Origin: Endomicrobiia bacterium
GTDB taxonomy: Bacteria; Elusimicrobiota; Endomicrobiia; Endomicrobiales; Endomicrobiaceae
Assembly (NCBI GenBank): GCA_025998475.1
Contig: BNVZ01000021.1
Coordinates: 1-13,894, forward strand
Length of the DNA: 13,894 nucleotides
Direction of reading: 5' to 3'
Of the stretch, positions 1 through 6,012 are shown one piece after another. Position numbers and translations under genes: made by a program. The notes beneath the pieces were generated by a model, which made no database searches, had not been told where the DNA came from, and saw only the letters and a program-made list of their open reading frames with translations. Within the stretch, counting starts at the first letter, position 1; every line of letters starts with the position of its first letter.

Positions 1-55
1 ACAGAAGGATTCTTGGGCACAGTAGGTGAGTAGGAAACAGAAGGGACTCTTGGGC
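1..55 (+). repeat. Partial tandem duplication at the head of structured repeat copy 1
   Basis: Bases 1-18 (acagaaggattcttgggc) recur at 37-55 as acagaagggactcttgggc, a period of about 36 bases. The second unit belongs to the structured repeat annotated at 19-154. The first unit looks like an extra copy of the same segment, and it resembles the corresponding part of the distant copy (11691-11826) slightly better than the second unit does. The duplication may continue upstream of the window. Confidence 0.6.
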
Positions 56-154
56 TATGTTGCTAAACATGGGGTCAAAGATCTAAAGCAACAATTACAG
101 CTCTTCAATTTTCACTGCTGATACCGCACGTCTTGCTGTGTGGAGGTTCATTTT
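19..154 (+). repeat. Structured dispersed repeat, copy 1 (possible leader or small RNA)
   Basis: This segment aligns over its whole length with 11691-11826, with only scattered mismatches and two short gaps. Two hairpins can be drawn in both copies. The first pairs GGGCT (52-56) and TGTTGCT (58-64) with AGCAACA (87-93) and AGCTC (99-103). The second pairs CCGCAC (124-129) with GTGTGG (138-143). Stem bases differ between copies yet still pair (AGCTC here, AGCCC in copy 2; CCGCAC/GTGTGG here, CCGCGCAA/TTGCGCGG there), which suggests selection on structure or a recent structured ancestor. The copy ends 15 bases before the DUF1844 start codon, so it could act as that gene's 5' leader or as an upstream transcript end. 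No known RNA family was recognised. Confidence 0.6.
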
Positions 155-168
155 AATGGGAGGATAAA

Positions 169-477
169 ATGTCAGAGAAAGAAATTTTGGAAGTAAACTC
201 TCAGTTATTTAATCTTATAACCATGTTTGCCTCCTCGGCATGGTGTCAGCTTGGTAAAATACAAAATCCCATTAACGGTAAATTAGAAAGAGATTTAAAA
301 GCTGCCCAAGTAACAATTGACATGCTTCTTATGCTTCGTGATAAAACTAAAGGTAATTTAACAAAAAAAGAAGAAGAAACGCTAATGTCAACAATTTCTA
401 CTTTGCAAATTAATTATGCTGACGAAATTGCAAAACCTGAACTAAAGCCAGACGACAACGCTGAATGTAAAATATGA
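169..477 (+). CDS. DUF1844 family small protein
   Basis: A 102-residue protein matching the DUF1844 family: a short helical stretch (residues about 10-34) with the family pattern of a hydrophobic helix, then LGKIQNP, then DLKAAQVTIDMLLML (about 42-56) and KTKGNLTKKEEE (59-70). Its length is typical of the family. No catalytic residues are apparent and the family has no firmly established biochemical role, so no function is assigned. The start is supported by a strong Shine-Dalgarno sequence (gggagg at 158-163) six bases upstream of the ATG. The structured repeat at 19-154 lies immediately upstream. The C-terminus is charged and probably disordered. Family assignment is fairly secure; function is unknown. 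Confidence 0.8.
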   Translation: MSEKEILEVNSQLFNLITMFASSAWCQLGKIQNPINGKLERDLKAAQVTIDMLLMLRDKTKGNLTKKEEETLMSTISTLQINYADEIAKPELKPDDNAECKI

Positions 478-503
478 ATGAATTGTGCGGATAAGCAAAG
501 AAC

Positions 504-671
504 ATGGAGATTGCAAGAAGTATTTGTGGATATCCAAATGTTTTTAATGTGGATTTCCGTTTTCATGAGCGTTGCTATTTTCATAGCAGTGGCAACAAAA
601 CTTGGGTACAGCCAAATCGCTTAAAGTTGCGCTGTATCGCAGTTTCAAGAAATGTTGGGGGTGAGCTATAG
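504..671 (+). CDS. Possible 55-residue ORF of unknown function
   Basis: ATG at 504 to TAG at 671 gives 55 residues. The N-terminus is MEIARSICGYPNVF and the C-terminus ends in SRNVGGEL. The middle is rich in aromatic and basic residues with no membrane segment. It lies 26 bases after the DUF1844 stop on the same strand, so co-transcription is possible. There is no convincing Shine-Dalgarno sequence; only an A-rich aaagaa precedes the ATG. The amino-acid composition looks more protein-like than the surrounding AT-rich DNA would give by chance, so it could equally be the tail of a decayed gene. I do not recognise the family. Confidence 0.25.
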   Translation: MEIARSICGYPNVFNVDFRFHERCYFHSSGNKTWVQPNRLKLRCIAVSRNVGGEL

Positions 672-779
672 TAGATTAACTTCTGTTTTGTTTAGTAAAA
701 AAGACAAAGGAGTTTTGCAAATGGATTCCCATTTCATGCAATGACAAATTACTCTTACCTTTACTAAATTCACCGTAAT

Positions 780-975
780 ACCCCACAACCGCAAGGTTGG
801 GGGATGAAGTTAGTCCTGTATCATTTTTCCCGAGAGGGAAATGATAGAATGGGTTTTTAGAGAAACCAAAAACGATACATAGAGTATCAAGGAAAAAGTG
901 ATACATGACAGATGTTGCTTAAATTTTAAAGCAATGTCTGTGTCCTTATAAACGCCTCGACCATAAGGTTGGGGG
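780..975. repeat. Cluster of five hairpins
   Basis: Five stem-loops occur within 195 bases. (1) 781-803: CCCCACAACC and GGTTGGGGG around a GCAA loop with one bulged A. (2) 819-846: TATCATTT..CCC pairs with GGGAAATGATA around GAGA. (3) 874-888: GATAC/GTATC. (4) 908-941: a 13-bp stem with two G-U pairs, cagatgttgctt against aagcaatgtctg. (5) 955-974: CCTCGACC/GGTTGGGG around ATAA. Hairpins 1 and 5 are related (both contain AAGGTTGGGGG) but differ on the 5' arm in ways that keep pairing. A similar hairpin lies at 11312-11330. The cluster may be a mosaic of palindromic repeats or one structured RNA. None has the T-run of a classical terminator directly after it. Confidence 0.55.
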
Positions 976-1259
976 TAAAATTATTTTGCTCACCTATAAT
1001 TTAAACAACTTCTTATACCTTCATTTTATTTTTGAAATGACAAAAGATTTATAGTTTAAAGATTTATGCGTAAAATTAAAAACACATATTGGACTATTCT
1101 TGTCGTTTAAAATTAGGTTTATAACTAAAGATATAAGCCAACCGCAAAAAGATAACTTTATATATAAATATGCCGTTTATTAAAAGTCCGTCGTTGTTTT
1201 AATCCGTTTGTCTTTATTTGACAAAAGTCCAACAATATATTACGAGATTTTGCAGTTTA

Positions 1260-1288
1260 TTGACAATAAATCAAAAATACTATACAAT
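1260..1288 (+). promoter_or_regulatory. Sigma70-like promoter reading toward ackA
   Basis: A perfect -35 hexamer TTGACA (1260-1265) is followed after 17 bases by TACAAT (1283-1288), five of six matches to the -10 consensus. A start near 1295 would give a leader of about 240 bases before the ackA ATG, containing the tandem repeat and the first copy of the palindrome. A second TTGACA at 1218-1223 lacks a well-spaced -10. This is the best promoter seen for the ackA-to-rnc cluster. Confidence 0.5.
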
Positions 1289-1327
1289 CAGCTCAGAAGT
1301 TATCAGGGCCATTGGTGTGGAAATTGG

Positions 1328-1393
1328 TTGGAAGGTGTCCTATGATGGTGTTGATACAACTTGGAAGGTGTCCTATGACGGTGTTGATACAAC
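1328..1393 (+). repeat. 33-bp tandem duplication
   Basis: The unit at 1328-1360 (starting ttggaaggtgtcctatga) is repeated at 1361-1393 with one difference (gatgg versus gacgg). Because the unit is a multiple of three, the plus frame reads the peptide WKVSYDGVDTT twice, then WSTDLYW and a stop. The near-identity indicates a recent duplication. It lies in the putative ackA leader, so it may be neutral spacer DNA or a relic of a protein-coding repeat. Confidence 0.85.
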
Positions 1394-1395
1394 GT

Positions 1396-1407
1396 GGTCA
1401 ACTGACC
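1396..1407. promoter_or_regulatory. Palindrome GGTCAACTGACC, site 1 of 3
   Basis: A 12-bp near-perfect inverted repeat with a two-base centre. Related sites lie at 4694-4705 and 7711-7722 (AGTCA-N2-TGACT). The outermost pair is G-C here and A-T in the other two, so symmetry is kept despite base change. This copy lies 127 bases before the ackA start. It may be an operator or the end of a dispersed repeat; no regulator is identified. Confidence 0.35.
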
Positions 1408-1534
1408 TATATTGGTAAACATTTCAAACAAAATCTAAGTAGTGCAAGTGTCAGTGTAGAATTGTTTGATTGTGGACAAACTTAACTAAAAACAGAAAAA
1501 ATAAAAATTGATGAAAATGGGAGCTGTACGTAAG

Positions 1535-2755
1535 ATGAAGGTTTTAGTGGTAAATTGTGGTTCGTCATCGGTTAAGTATGTGTTGTTTGAAATGGACAGT
1601 GAAAAAAAAGTTGCTTGGGGGTTAATTGAGTGCATAGGACTCCATCAGGCATTTTATAAAAGGCAGACGATAAATGCTGAAGAAAAAAAAGAAGCGGTAA
1701 AAGTTACAAATCATACGGAAGCTGTTGAACTCATAATAGAAGAACTTCTTGATAAAAAAGTAGGAAATATTGTAGGTATAGAAGAAATTGCGGTAGTAGG
1801 GCACAGAATAGTACATGGCGGGGATAAATTTTCAAAGTCTGTTTTGGTTACGGAAGAGGTAAAAGAAGATTTAAAAGATTGTTTCTCTATAGCTCCTTTA
1901 CATACTCCGGCTCATTATGACGGTATTCTTGCGGTAGAAAAAATGCTTCCCGCTATACCATCAGTTTTGGTGTTTGATACAGCATTTCATCAGACAATGC
2001 CTGATTATGCGTATATGTATGCTCTTCCTTATGAATTTTATGAAAAAAATCATATAAGAAAATACGGCTTCCACGGAACTTCGCATAATTATGTCTCGCA
2101 GAGAGCTGCCGAGATGTTAGGAAAACCCTTAGATGAATTGAATTTGATTACTGCTCATTTGGGTAACGGCAGCAGTATAGCTGCGATTGAAAAAGGAAAA
2201 ATTATAGATACTTCTATGGGGTTTACTCCTCTCCAAGGTGTTGTGATGGGAACAAGATGCGGGGATATTGATCCTGCTATTGTAGCTTATCTTTTAGACG
2301 AATATCCTCAATACAAAGACGGGTCTGCTTTAAGTGACTTGATGAATAAAAAAAGTGGATTGGCAGGCGTATCAGGTATTTCTGGGGATATGAGAGCTAT
2401 TATACAAGCGTCTGACGAAGGCAATAAAAGAGCGATTCTTGCTTTTAAAATGCTTACGTACAGTATAAAAAAATACATAAGTACCTACTATGGAATTTTA
2501 AACGGTGTTGACGGTTTGGTTTTTACTGCAGGTATAGGTGAGAATTCTGCTCCTGTAAGAGAGGCAGTATGTAAAAATTTAGATACTTTAGGTATTGGAG
2601 TTGACGCAGCAAGGAATGGCGAATGTTCAAGCAAAGAAAGATTTATTTCAGTAAAAGACTCCAAAGTAAAGATCATGATAATCCCGACGAATGAAGAACT
2701 GATGATAGCAAGAGAGTCTAGAAAGGTATTGATGCAGGTAACTAACGTCTTATAA
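1535..2755 (+). CDS. ackA: Acetate kinase
   Basis: Catalyses the reversible transfer of phosphate between acetyl-phosphate and ADP, yielding ATP and acetate in the cytoplasm, normally paired with phosphotransacetylase (not in this window). The 406-residue protein has the family's usual length and every signature: VNCGSSS at residues 6-12 (Asn7), VGHRIVHGG (Arg91), FDTAFH (Asp148), [10 protein letters not shown] (His180), HLGNGSS (208-214), MGTRCGD (Arg241), FTAGIGENS (330-338) and [11 protein letters not shown] near the end. These residue numbers coincide with the Methanosarcina enzyme. The chosen ATG at 1535 gives the canonical start MKVLVVNCG and has GGGAG at 1519-1523. An in-frame TTG nine codons upstream is less likely. 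The gene is intact and leads a co-directional cluster; DUF177 follows after 14 bases. Confidence 0.96.
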   Translation: MKVLVVNCGSSSVKYVLFEMDSEKKVAWGLIECIGLHQAFYKRQTINAEEKKEAVKVTNHTEAVELIIEELLDKKVGNIVGIEEIAVVGHRIVHGGDKFSKSVLVTEEVKEDLKDCFSIAPLHTPAHYDGILAVEKMLPAIPSVLVFDTAFHQTMPDYAYMYALPYEFYEKNHIRKYGFHGTSHNYVSQRAAEMLGKPLDELNLITAHLGNGSSIAAIEKGKIIDTSMGFTPLQGVVMGTRCGDIDPAIVAYLLDEYPQYKDGSALSDLMNKKSGLAGVSGISGDMRAIIQASDEGNKRAILAFKMLTYSIKKYISTYYGILNGVDGLVFTAGIGENSAPVREAVCKNLDTLGIGVDAARNGECSSKERFISVKDSKVKIMIIPTNEELMIARESRKVLMQVTNVL

Positions 2756-2769
2756 TCCAAAGAGTTATT

Positions 2770-3216
2770 ATGAGAGAATTAATTATAAGTTTATCTGATT
2801 TTTTGAAAACAGATGCTATCGAAGTAAAAAAACATAAGTATACAGGCAATATAGACTGTAAGTCTGATATTTTTGTGTCATTTAGAGCTGTTAAAATATC
2901 TAATGGGGAAATATATGTAAGTGGCAGGATAAAGGGTTTTGTCTATCTTGAGTGTTCTCGTTGTCTTCGTATCTGTAGCCACCCTTTAGAAATTTCTATA
3001 GGCACTAATATGAATATCAAAAACGGCTATGTCGATATTGGCGAAGAGATACGTCAGTTGCTGTTGCTTGAGATGCCGATGAAACCTGTCTGCAGTAGTG
3101 ATTGCATTGGTATATGTAAGATTTGTGGTAAACATAATAAAAAGAACGGTTCCTGTTTATGTGCTGATAAAGATGATGAACTTGTAAAAGAAAGATGGAA
3201 AGCATTGGTTAAATAA
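2770..3216 (+). CDS. DUF177/YceD family protein
   Basis: A 148-residue protein of the DUF177 (YceD) family, which in many bacteria is encoded just before rpmF and has been linked to large-subunit rRNA accumulation. The family pattern is visible: a mostly beta N-terminal half, LECSRCL at residues 60-66 (Cys62, Cys65), then a C-terminal block with Cys108, Cys112, Cys116, Cys119, Cys129 and Cys131, including SSDCIGICKICGK. The paired cysteines suggest metal binding, which is inference. The gene starts 14 bases after the ackA stop, with a modest aaagag before the ATG, and ends 19 bases before rpmF, so it is probably co-transcribed with both. Length and context fit the family well; the molecular function is not established. 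Confidence 0.88.
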   Translation: MRELIISLSDFLKTDAIEVKKHKYTGNIDCKSDIFVSFRAVKISNGEIYVSGRIKGFVYLECSRCLRICSHPLEISIGTNMNIKNGYVDIGEEIRQLLLLEMPMKPVCSSDCIGICKICGKHNKKNGSCLCADKDDELVKERWKALVK

Positions 3217-3235
3217 GGACACCGGAGGAAGTAAA

Positions 3236-3454
3236 ATGCCAAATCCAAAAAGAAAACATACCCCTCATCGCAGGGATTGTAGAAGATCGGCAAATTCAAA
3301 GCTTAACATTCCAAATACGGGTAAATGTTCAAATTGTGGCGCTGCAAAAATGCCACACAGGGTGTGCCCTGTTTGCGGTTTTTATAATAGTAAGCTTATT
3401 ATTGCCAAAAAAATAAAAAAAGTTGCTCAAAGCAACACAGAGCAGGAAGGCTGA
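3236..3454 (+). CDS. rpmF: Ribosomal protein L32 (zinc-ribbon form)
   Basis: Structural protein of the large ribosomal subunit, 72 residues. It opens with the L32 signature MPNPKRKHTPHRRDCRR and carries two CxxC pairs, Cys31-x2-Cys34 (CSNCG) and Cys44-x2-Cys47 (CPVCG), the zinc-binding form of the protein. The basic N-terminus contacts rRNA in known structures. The start has a strong Shine-Dalgarno sequence (ggagg, seven bases before the ATG). The extension after the second zinc pair (KKIKKVAQSNTEQEG) is slightly longer than in minimal homologues but not unusual. It sits between DUF177 and plsX, the classical arrangement, with only six bases before plsX. Confidence 0.97.
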   Translation: MPNPKRKHTPHRRDCRRSANSKLNIPNTGKCSNCGAAKMPHRVCPVCGFYNSKLIIAKKIKKVAQSNTEQEG

Positions 3455-3460
3455 TAAACA

Positions 3461-4468
3461 ATGATAATTGCTCTTGATGCAATGGGTGGAGATTTTGCGC
3501 CTGTATCAACAGTTGGAGGCGCAATCCTTGCAGCAAAAGAATCTAAGCATAAAATTCTGCTTGTAGGTCCCGAAAAACTTATAGCAGAAAAAATGTTGGA
3601 ATATGGTAAAAAACATGATGCTGCGTCCCTTGATATAGAAATAGTCAATGCGACGGAGATTATTGCTATGGGCGAGCATCCTGCGAAAGCTGTTCGTCAG
3701 AAGAAAGATTCTTCTTTGTCAGTTTGTGCAAAACTTGTAGCGGATGGCAAGGCGGATGCTTTTGTTTCTATGGGCAATTCCGGAGCAGTTATGGCTGTCG
3801 CTCTTTTTTATTTAAAAAGGATAGACGGTGTTTTTAGACCTGCGATTTCAACGGCTTTTCCTACCATTGACGGTCACTGTATAATTGCCGATATGGGTGC
3901 CAATGTTGATTGTAAACCAGAGCATCTTGCCCAATTTGCAATAATGGCAAGTTCGTTTTGCGAGAAAGTTACTGGTATAAAAAGACCAAGAATCGGTTTG
4001 GTTTCAATAGGTGAAGAACCAACAAAAGGTAATGAACTTACTCTAGAGTCTTTTGATCTTTTAAAAGCAGCAGATATTAATTTTATAGGAAATATTGAAG
4101 GCAGAGATATTCCAAAAGCAAAAGCTGATGTTGCAATATGTGATGGGTTTGTTGGCAATGTAATATTAAAATTCGGCGAAGGTCTTGCCGAAATGATGTT
4201 TGATCTTATAAAGAAAGAGTTGAAACAGCATCCTATGGCGTGGGCATCTCTTCCATTTCTATGGTTTGCAATGAGGGACTTGAGAAAGAGAGTCGATTAC
4301 AACGAAGCTGGTGGGGCTCCTCTTTTGGGCGTTAATGGCGTTTGCATAGTAGGGCACGGTGGTTCAAGTAGTAAGGCTGTAAAAAATGCGATTCTTGCCG
4401 GGTCAAGGGCTGTAGAACATAATCTTACCAATGGAATTAGAGAAGCGATAGCAAGGTATAAAAAATAA
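3461..4468 (+). CDS. plsX: Phosphate acyltransferase PlsX
   Basis: Converts acyl-ACP and phosphate to acyl-phosphate, the donor PlsY uses to make lysophosphatidate, so it links the fatty-acid genes downstream to membrane lipid synthesis. The 335-residue protein has the family hallmarks: MIIALDAMGGDFAP at the N-terminus, then MGEHPAKAVRQKKDSS, SMGNSGA, ADMGANVD, SIGEEPTKGN, GNIEGRDI, CDGFVGNV and, near the end, GGAPLLGVNG and HGGSSSKA. It acts as a peripheral enzyme at the cytoplasmic membrane face. The ATG lies six bases after the rpmF stop, with aggaagg inside the rpmF tail as ribosome-binding site, so translation is probably coupled. The gene looks intact. A 427-base spacer with repeat remnants separates it from fabH. 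Confidence 0.96.
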   Translation: MIIALDAMGGDFAPVSTVGGAILAAKESKHKILLVGPEKLIAEKMLEYGKKHDAASLDIEIVNATEIIAMGEHPAKAVRQKKDSSLSVCAKLVADGKADAFVSMGNSGAVMAVALFYLKRIDGVFRPAISTAFPTIDGHCIIADMGANVDCKPEHLAQFAIMASSFCEKVTGIKRPRIGLVSIGEEPTKGNELTLESFDLLKAADINFIGNIEGRDIPKAKADVAICDGFVGNVILKFGEGLAEMMFDLIKKELKQHPMAWASLPFLWFAMRDLRKRVDYNEAGGAPLLGVNGVCIVGHGGSSSKAVKNAILAGSRAVEHNLTNGIREAIARYKK

Positions 4469-4541
4469 TATAGGCAAAACGCATGAAAAGTATTTTACGA
4501 CAAGAGGTGGTTTCTTGCCTATGTAGTCGAAGTTTTAAACG

Positions 4542-4703
4542 ATGCTAGATTGTTTCGTCGCCTTGAATTTACACTCGAATATTTTAAGTTGTGGGTTTTC
4601 TTGCAAGCAGCGCGTAAGACGTAAGGGGCAGTCACTCGCAAAGCTTGCGACGTTTACAGGTCGTGGCAATATAGTAGAGGTTTCGAGTACGGAAGTCAGT
4701 TGA
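4542..4703 (+). repeat. Dispersed-repeat remnant with an open frame on both strands
   Basis: ATG at 4542 to TGA at 4703 reads 53 residues beginning MLDCFVALNLHSNIL and ending NIVEVSSTEVS. The opposite strand is open too. I remember similar short hypothetical peptides (with segments like RRKGQSLAKLAT) scattered in Treponema and related genomes, where they come from repetitive DNA rather than functional genes; this is memory, not a search. There is no Shine-Dalgarno sequence and no family domain. Part of it recurs at 13308-13331. It is best read as a repeat, not as a gene. Confidence 0.45.
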
Positions 4704-4705
4704 CT
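4694..4705. promoter_or_regulatory. Palindrome AGTCAGTTGACT, site 2 of 3
   Basis: An inverted repeat AGTCA-GT-TGACT, about 190 bases before the fabH start and overlapping the end of the repeat-derived open frame. The 14 bases aagtcagttgacta are identical, in inverted orientation, to the copy at 7711-7722. The role is unknown: operator or repeat end. Confidence 0.35.
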
Positions 4706-4895
4706 ATAACACCCCTTACTTGTCATGCGATAAATCTCGCAAACGATGGGGACAGCAGCCGCAAAACTGATAAAAGCATAAAACCATTGTATCTTTTTCG
4801 TGCTTTTGTTGTGTGCTTTGCGATAGGAGAGAACCATTGGAGTATATATACTATGCATCTCATGCGTTTGTGATAGATAAAAGGTCGTGTAATAA

Positions 4896-5885
4896 ATGGA
4901 TAAAAAACTCGGTGTAAAAATTTTAGGTACAGGTTCGTATTTTCCAAAAAAAGTTCTTACGAATGCAGATTTAGAGAAAATGGTTGAGACTTCTGACGAA
5001 TGGATAAGCTCAAGAACAGGAATAAAAGAAAGAAGAATAGTTAAAAAAAATGAATACACTTCCGATCTGGCTTTTAACGCTTCTGTTGAAGCGTTAAAAG
5101 CGGCAGATATTTCAGGAAAAGAAATAGATTTAATACTTGTTGCAACTATTACTCCTGATATGTTTTTTCCGTCAACAGCGTGTTTTCTGCAGACAAAGCT
5201 AGGTCTTAATTCATCGCCGGCTTTTGATTTATCTGCCGCGTGCAGCGGATTTATATACGGTATTGCCGTAGCAAGAGCTTTTATTGAGTCGGGCTTATAT
5301 AAGAATGTTCTATTGGTAGGAGCTGAAGAACTTTCTAAAATTACCGATTGGACAAACAGAGATACTTGCATTTTGTTTGGCGATGGAGCGGGAGCGATGG
5401 TTTTATCTGCTTCTGAGGAAAATTACGATGTTTTGTCGACGTATATTGGAGCAGACGGTTCATATTCAAACTTGCTTTTTATACCTGCCGGAGGATCGGC
5501 AAATCCTGCGACAGTAGAGACTGTAAATGCAAAGATGCATACAATGAAAATGCAGGGCAGGGATGTTTTTAAAGTTGCTGTTTTGAAAATGGCATATGCA
5601 GCCGAAAAGGCACTTGAACTTTCAGGTAAAAAACTTAAAGATATAAAGCTTTTTATTCCCCATCAGGCTAATATGAGAATAATAGAAGCTGTTGCCAAAA
5701 AAATTGGTATTTCTATGAACAGAGTTTTTGTAAATATTTATAAAACTGGTAATATTTCGTCCGCAACAACTATTACGGCATTAGATGAAGCTATAAAAAC
5801 AGGCAAACTTCAGAAAGGCGATATTGTGGAATTAATTGCATTTGGTGGTGGTTTTACGTGGGGAGCCGCAGTAATAAGAATTTAG
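4896..5885 (+). CDS. fabH: Beta-ketoacyl-ACP synthase III
   Basis: Starts type II fatty-acid synthesis by condensing an acyl-CoA (usually acetyl-CoA) with malonyl-ACP in the cytoplasm. The 329-residue protein contains the full Cys-His-Asn catalytic set: Cys116 in DLSAACSGF, His256 in PHQANMRI and Asn286 in KTGNISSA. The N-terminal SDEWISSRTGIKERR and the C-terminal AFGGGFTWGA are also diagnostic, and the length is normal. The ATG at 4896 is preceded by a weak aaagg about 12 bases upstream. A long antisense open frame (4535-5371, minus) overlaps it but shows no family features. The gene is intact and is followed, one base after its stop, by a possible 38-residue ORF. Confidence 0.97.
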   Translation: MDKKLGVKILGTGSYFPKKVLTNADLEKMVETSDEWISSRTGIKERRIVKKNEYTSDLAFNASVEALKAADISGKEIDLILVATITPDMFFPSTACFLQTKLGLNSSPAFDLSAACSGFIYGIAVARAFIESGLYKNVLLVGAEELSKITDWTNRDTCILFGDGAGAMVLSASEENYDVLSTYIGADGSYSNLLFIPAGGSANPATVETVNAKMHTMKMQGRDVFKVAVLKMAYAAEKALELSGKKLKDIKLFIPHQANMRIIEAVAKKIGISMNRVFVNIYKTGNISSATTITALDEAIKTGKLQKGDIVELIAFGGGFTWGAAVIRI

Positions 5886-5886
5886 A

Positions 5887-6003
5887 ATGCGTTCCTATAA
5901 AAATCGGCGCAAGACAGATGTTGCATTTGTCGCGGGTGTTTTTAGATTGTTGATGTTTTTTAGTTCCACTCTTAACTTTATGATGTTTACTTTGGCTTTT
6001 TAA
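5887..6003 (+). CDS. Possible 38-residue membrane peptide between fabH and fabD
   Basis: ATG at 5887, one base after the fabH stop, to TAA at 6001-6003, nine bases before the fabD ATG. The 38-residue product starts with a basic segment (MRSYKNRRKTD) and continues as a hydrophobic, Phe- and Met-rich stretch ending NFMMFTLAF, so it resembles a single-span membrane peptide. The fabD ribosome-binding site (aagggg) overlaps its stop codon, which would couple translation of the two. It has no Shine-Dalgarno sequence nearby; the nearest, ggag at about 5862, is too far, so expression would depend on re-initiation after fabH. In T-rich DNA such a frame can arise by chance, and I recognise no family. 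Confidence 0.3.
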   Translation: MRSYKNRRKTDVAFVAGVFRLLMFFSSTLNFMMFTLAF

Positions 6004-6012
6004 GGGGTTACA

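Larger units (their letters stand above)
672..1534. other. Gene-poor spacer upstream of ackA
   Basis: No convincing gene was found. From the left it holds a decayed repeat-like segment around 718-746 (atggattcccatttcatgca, then atgac, recalling common dispersed inverted repeats), a hairpin cluster at 780-975, a very AT-rich stretch at 980-1255, a sigma70-like promoter at 1260-1288, a 33-bp tandem duplication at 1328-1393 and a palindrome at 1396-1407. Open frames here (minus strand 676-906, plus strand 1218-1418) lack family resemblance and appear to be by-products of repeats. Confidence 0.6.
4469..4895. other. Spacer of eroded repeat DNA inside the fab cluster
   Basis: This spacer interrupts an otherwise compact gene cluster. 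It holds an 8-bp inverted repeat just after plsX (ATAGGCAA 4470-4477 and TTGCCTAT 4515-4522), a 53-residue plus-strand open frame (4542-4703) within a dispersed-repeat remnant, a hairpin at 4636-4650 (TCGCAA/TTGCGA) and the second copy of the palindrome (4694-4705). Bases 4643-4666 match 13308-13331 at 19 of 24 positions. The minus strand is also free of stop codons across most of the region. No clear promoter for fabH was seen. Confidence 0.6.

Noticed and set aside
1..168. Known RNAs (RNase P RNA, tmRNA, SRP RNA, 6S, 5S) for the structured repeat
   Set aside because: The conserved sequence signatures of these RNAs were not seen in either copy.
819..857. Rho-independent terminator
   Set aside because: The hairpin is strong, but the T5 run begins seven bases after the stem, with GC bases between, and there is no clear upstream gene it would serve.
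676..906. 76-residue minus-strand open frame
   Set aside because: It lies across hairpin repeats, has no ribosome-binding site and no recognised domain.
1328..1393. CRISPR-like array
   Set aside because: The repeats are directly adjacent without spacers and occur only twice.
1218..1418. 66-residue plus-strand open frame containing the tandem repeat
   Set aside because: It starts with a TTG that is part of a TTGACA, spans the likely promoter, and has no domain; better read as leader and repeat DNA.
1508..1534. Upstream TTG start for acetate kinase
   Set aside because: It adds nine residues absent from the family, whereas the ATG at 1535 gives the canonical N-terminus and active-site numbering.
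4535..5371. 278-residue minus-strand open frame antisense to fabH
   Set aside because: It covers fabH, whose catalytic residues are all intact, and shows no family features; the part in the spacer is repeat DNA.
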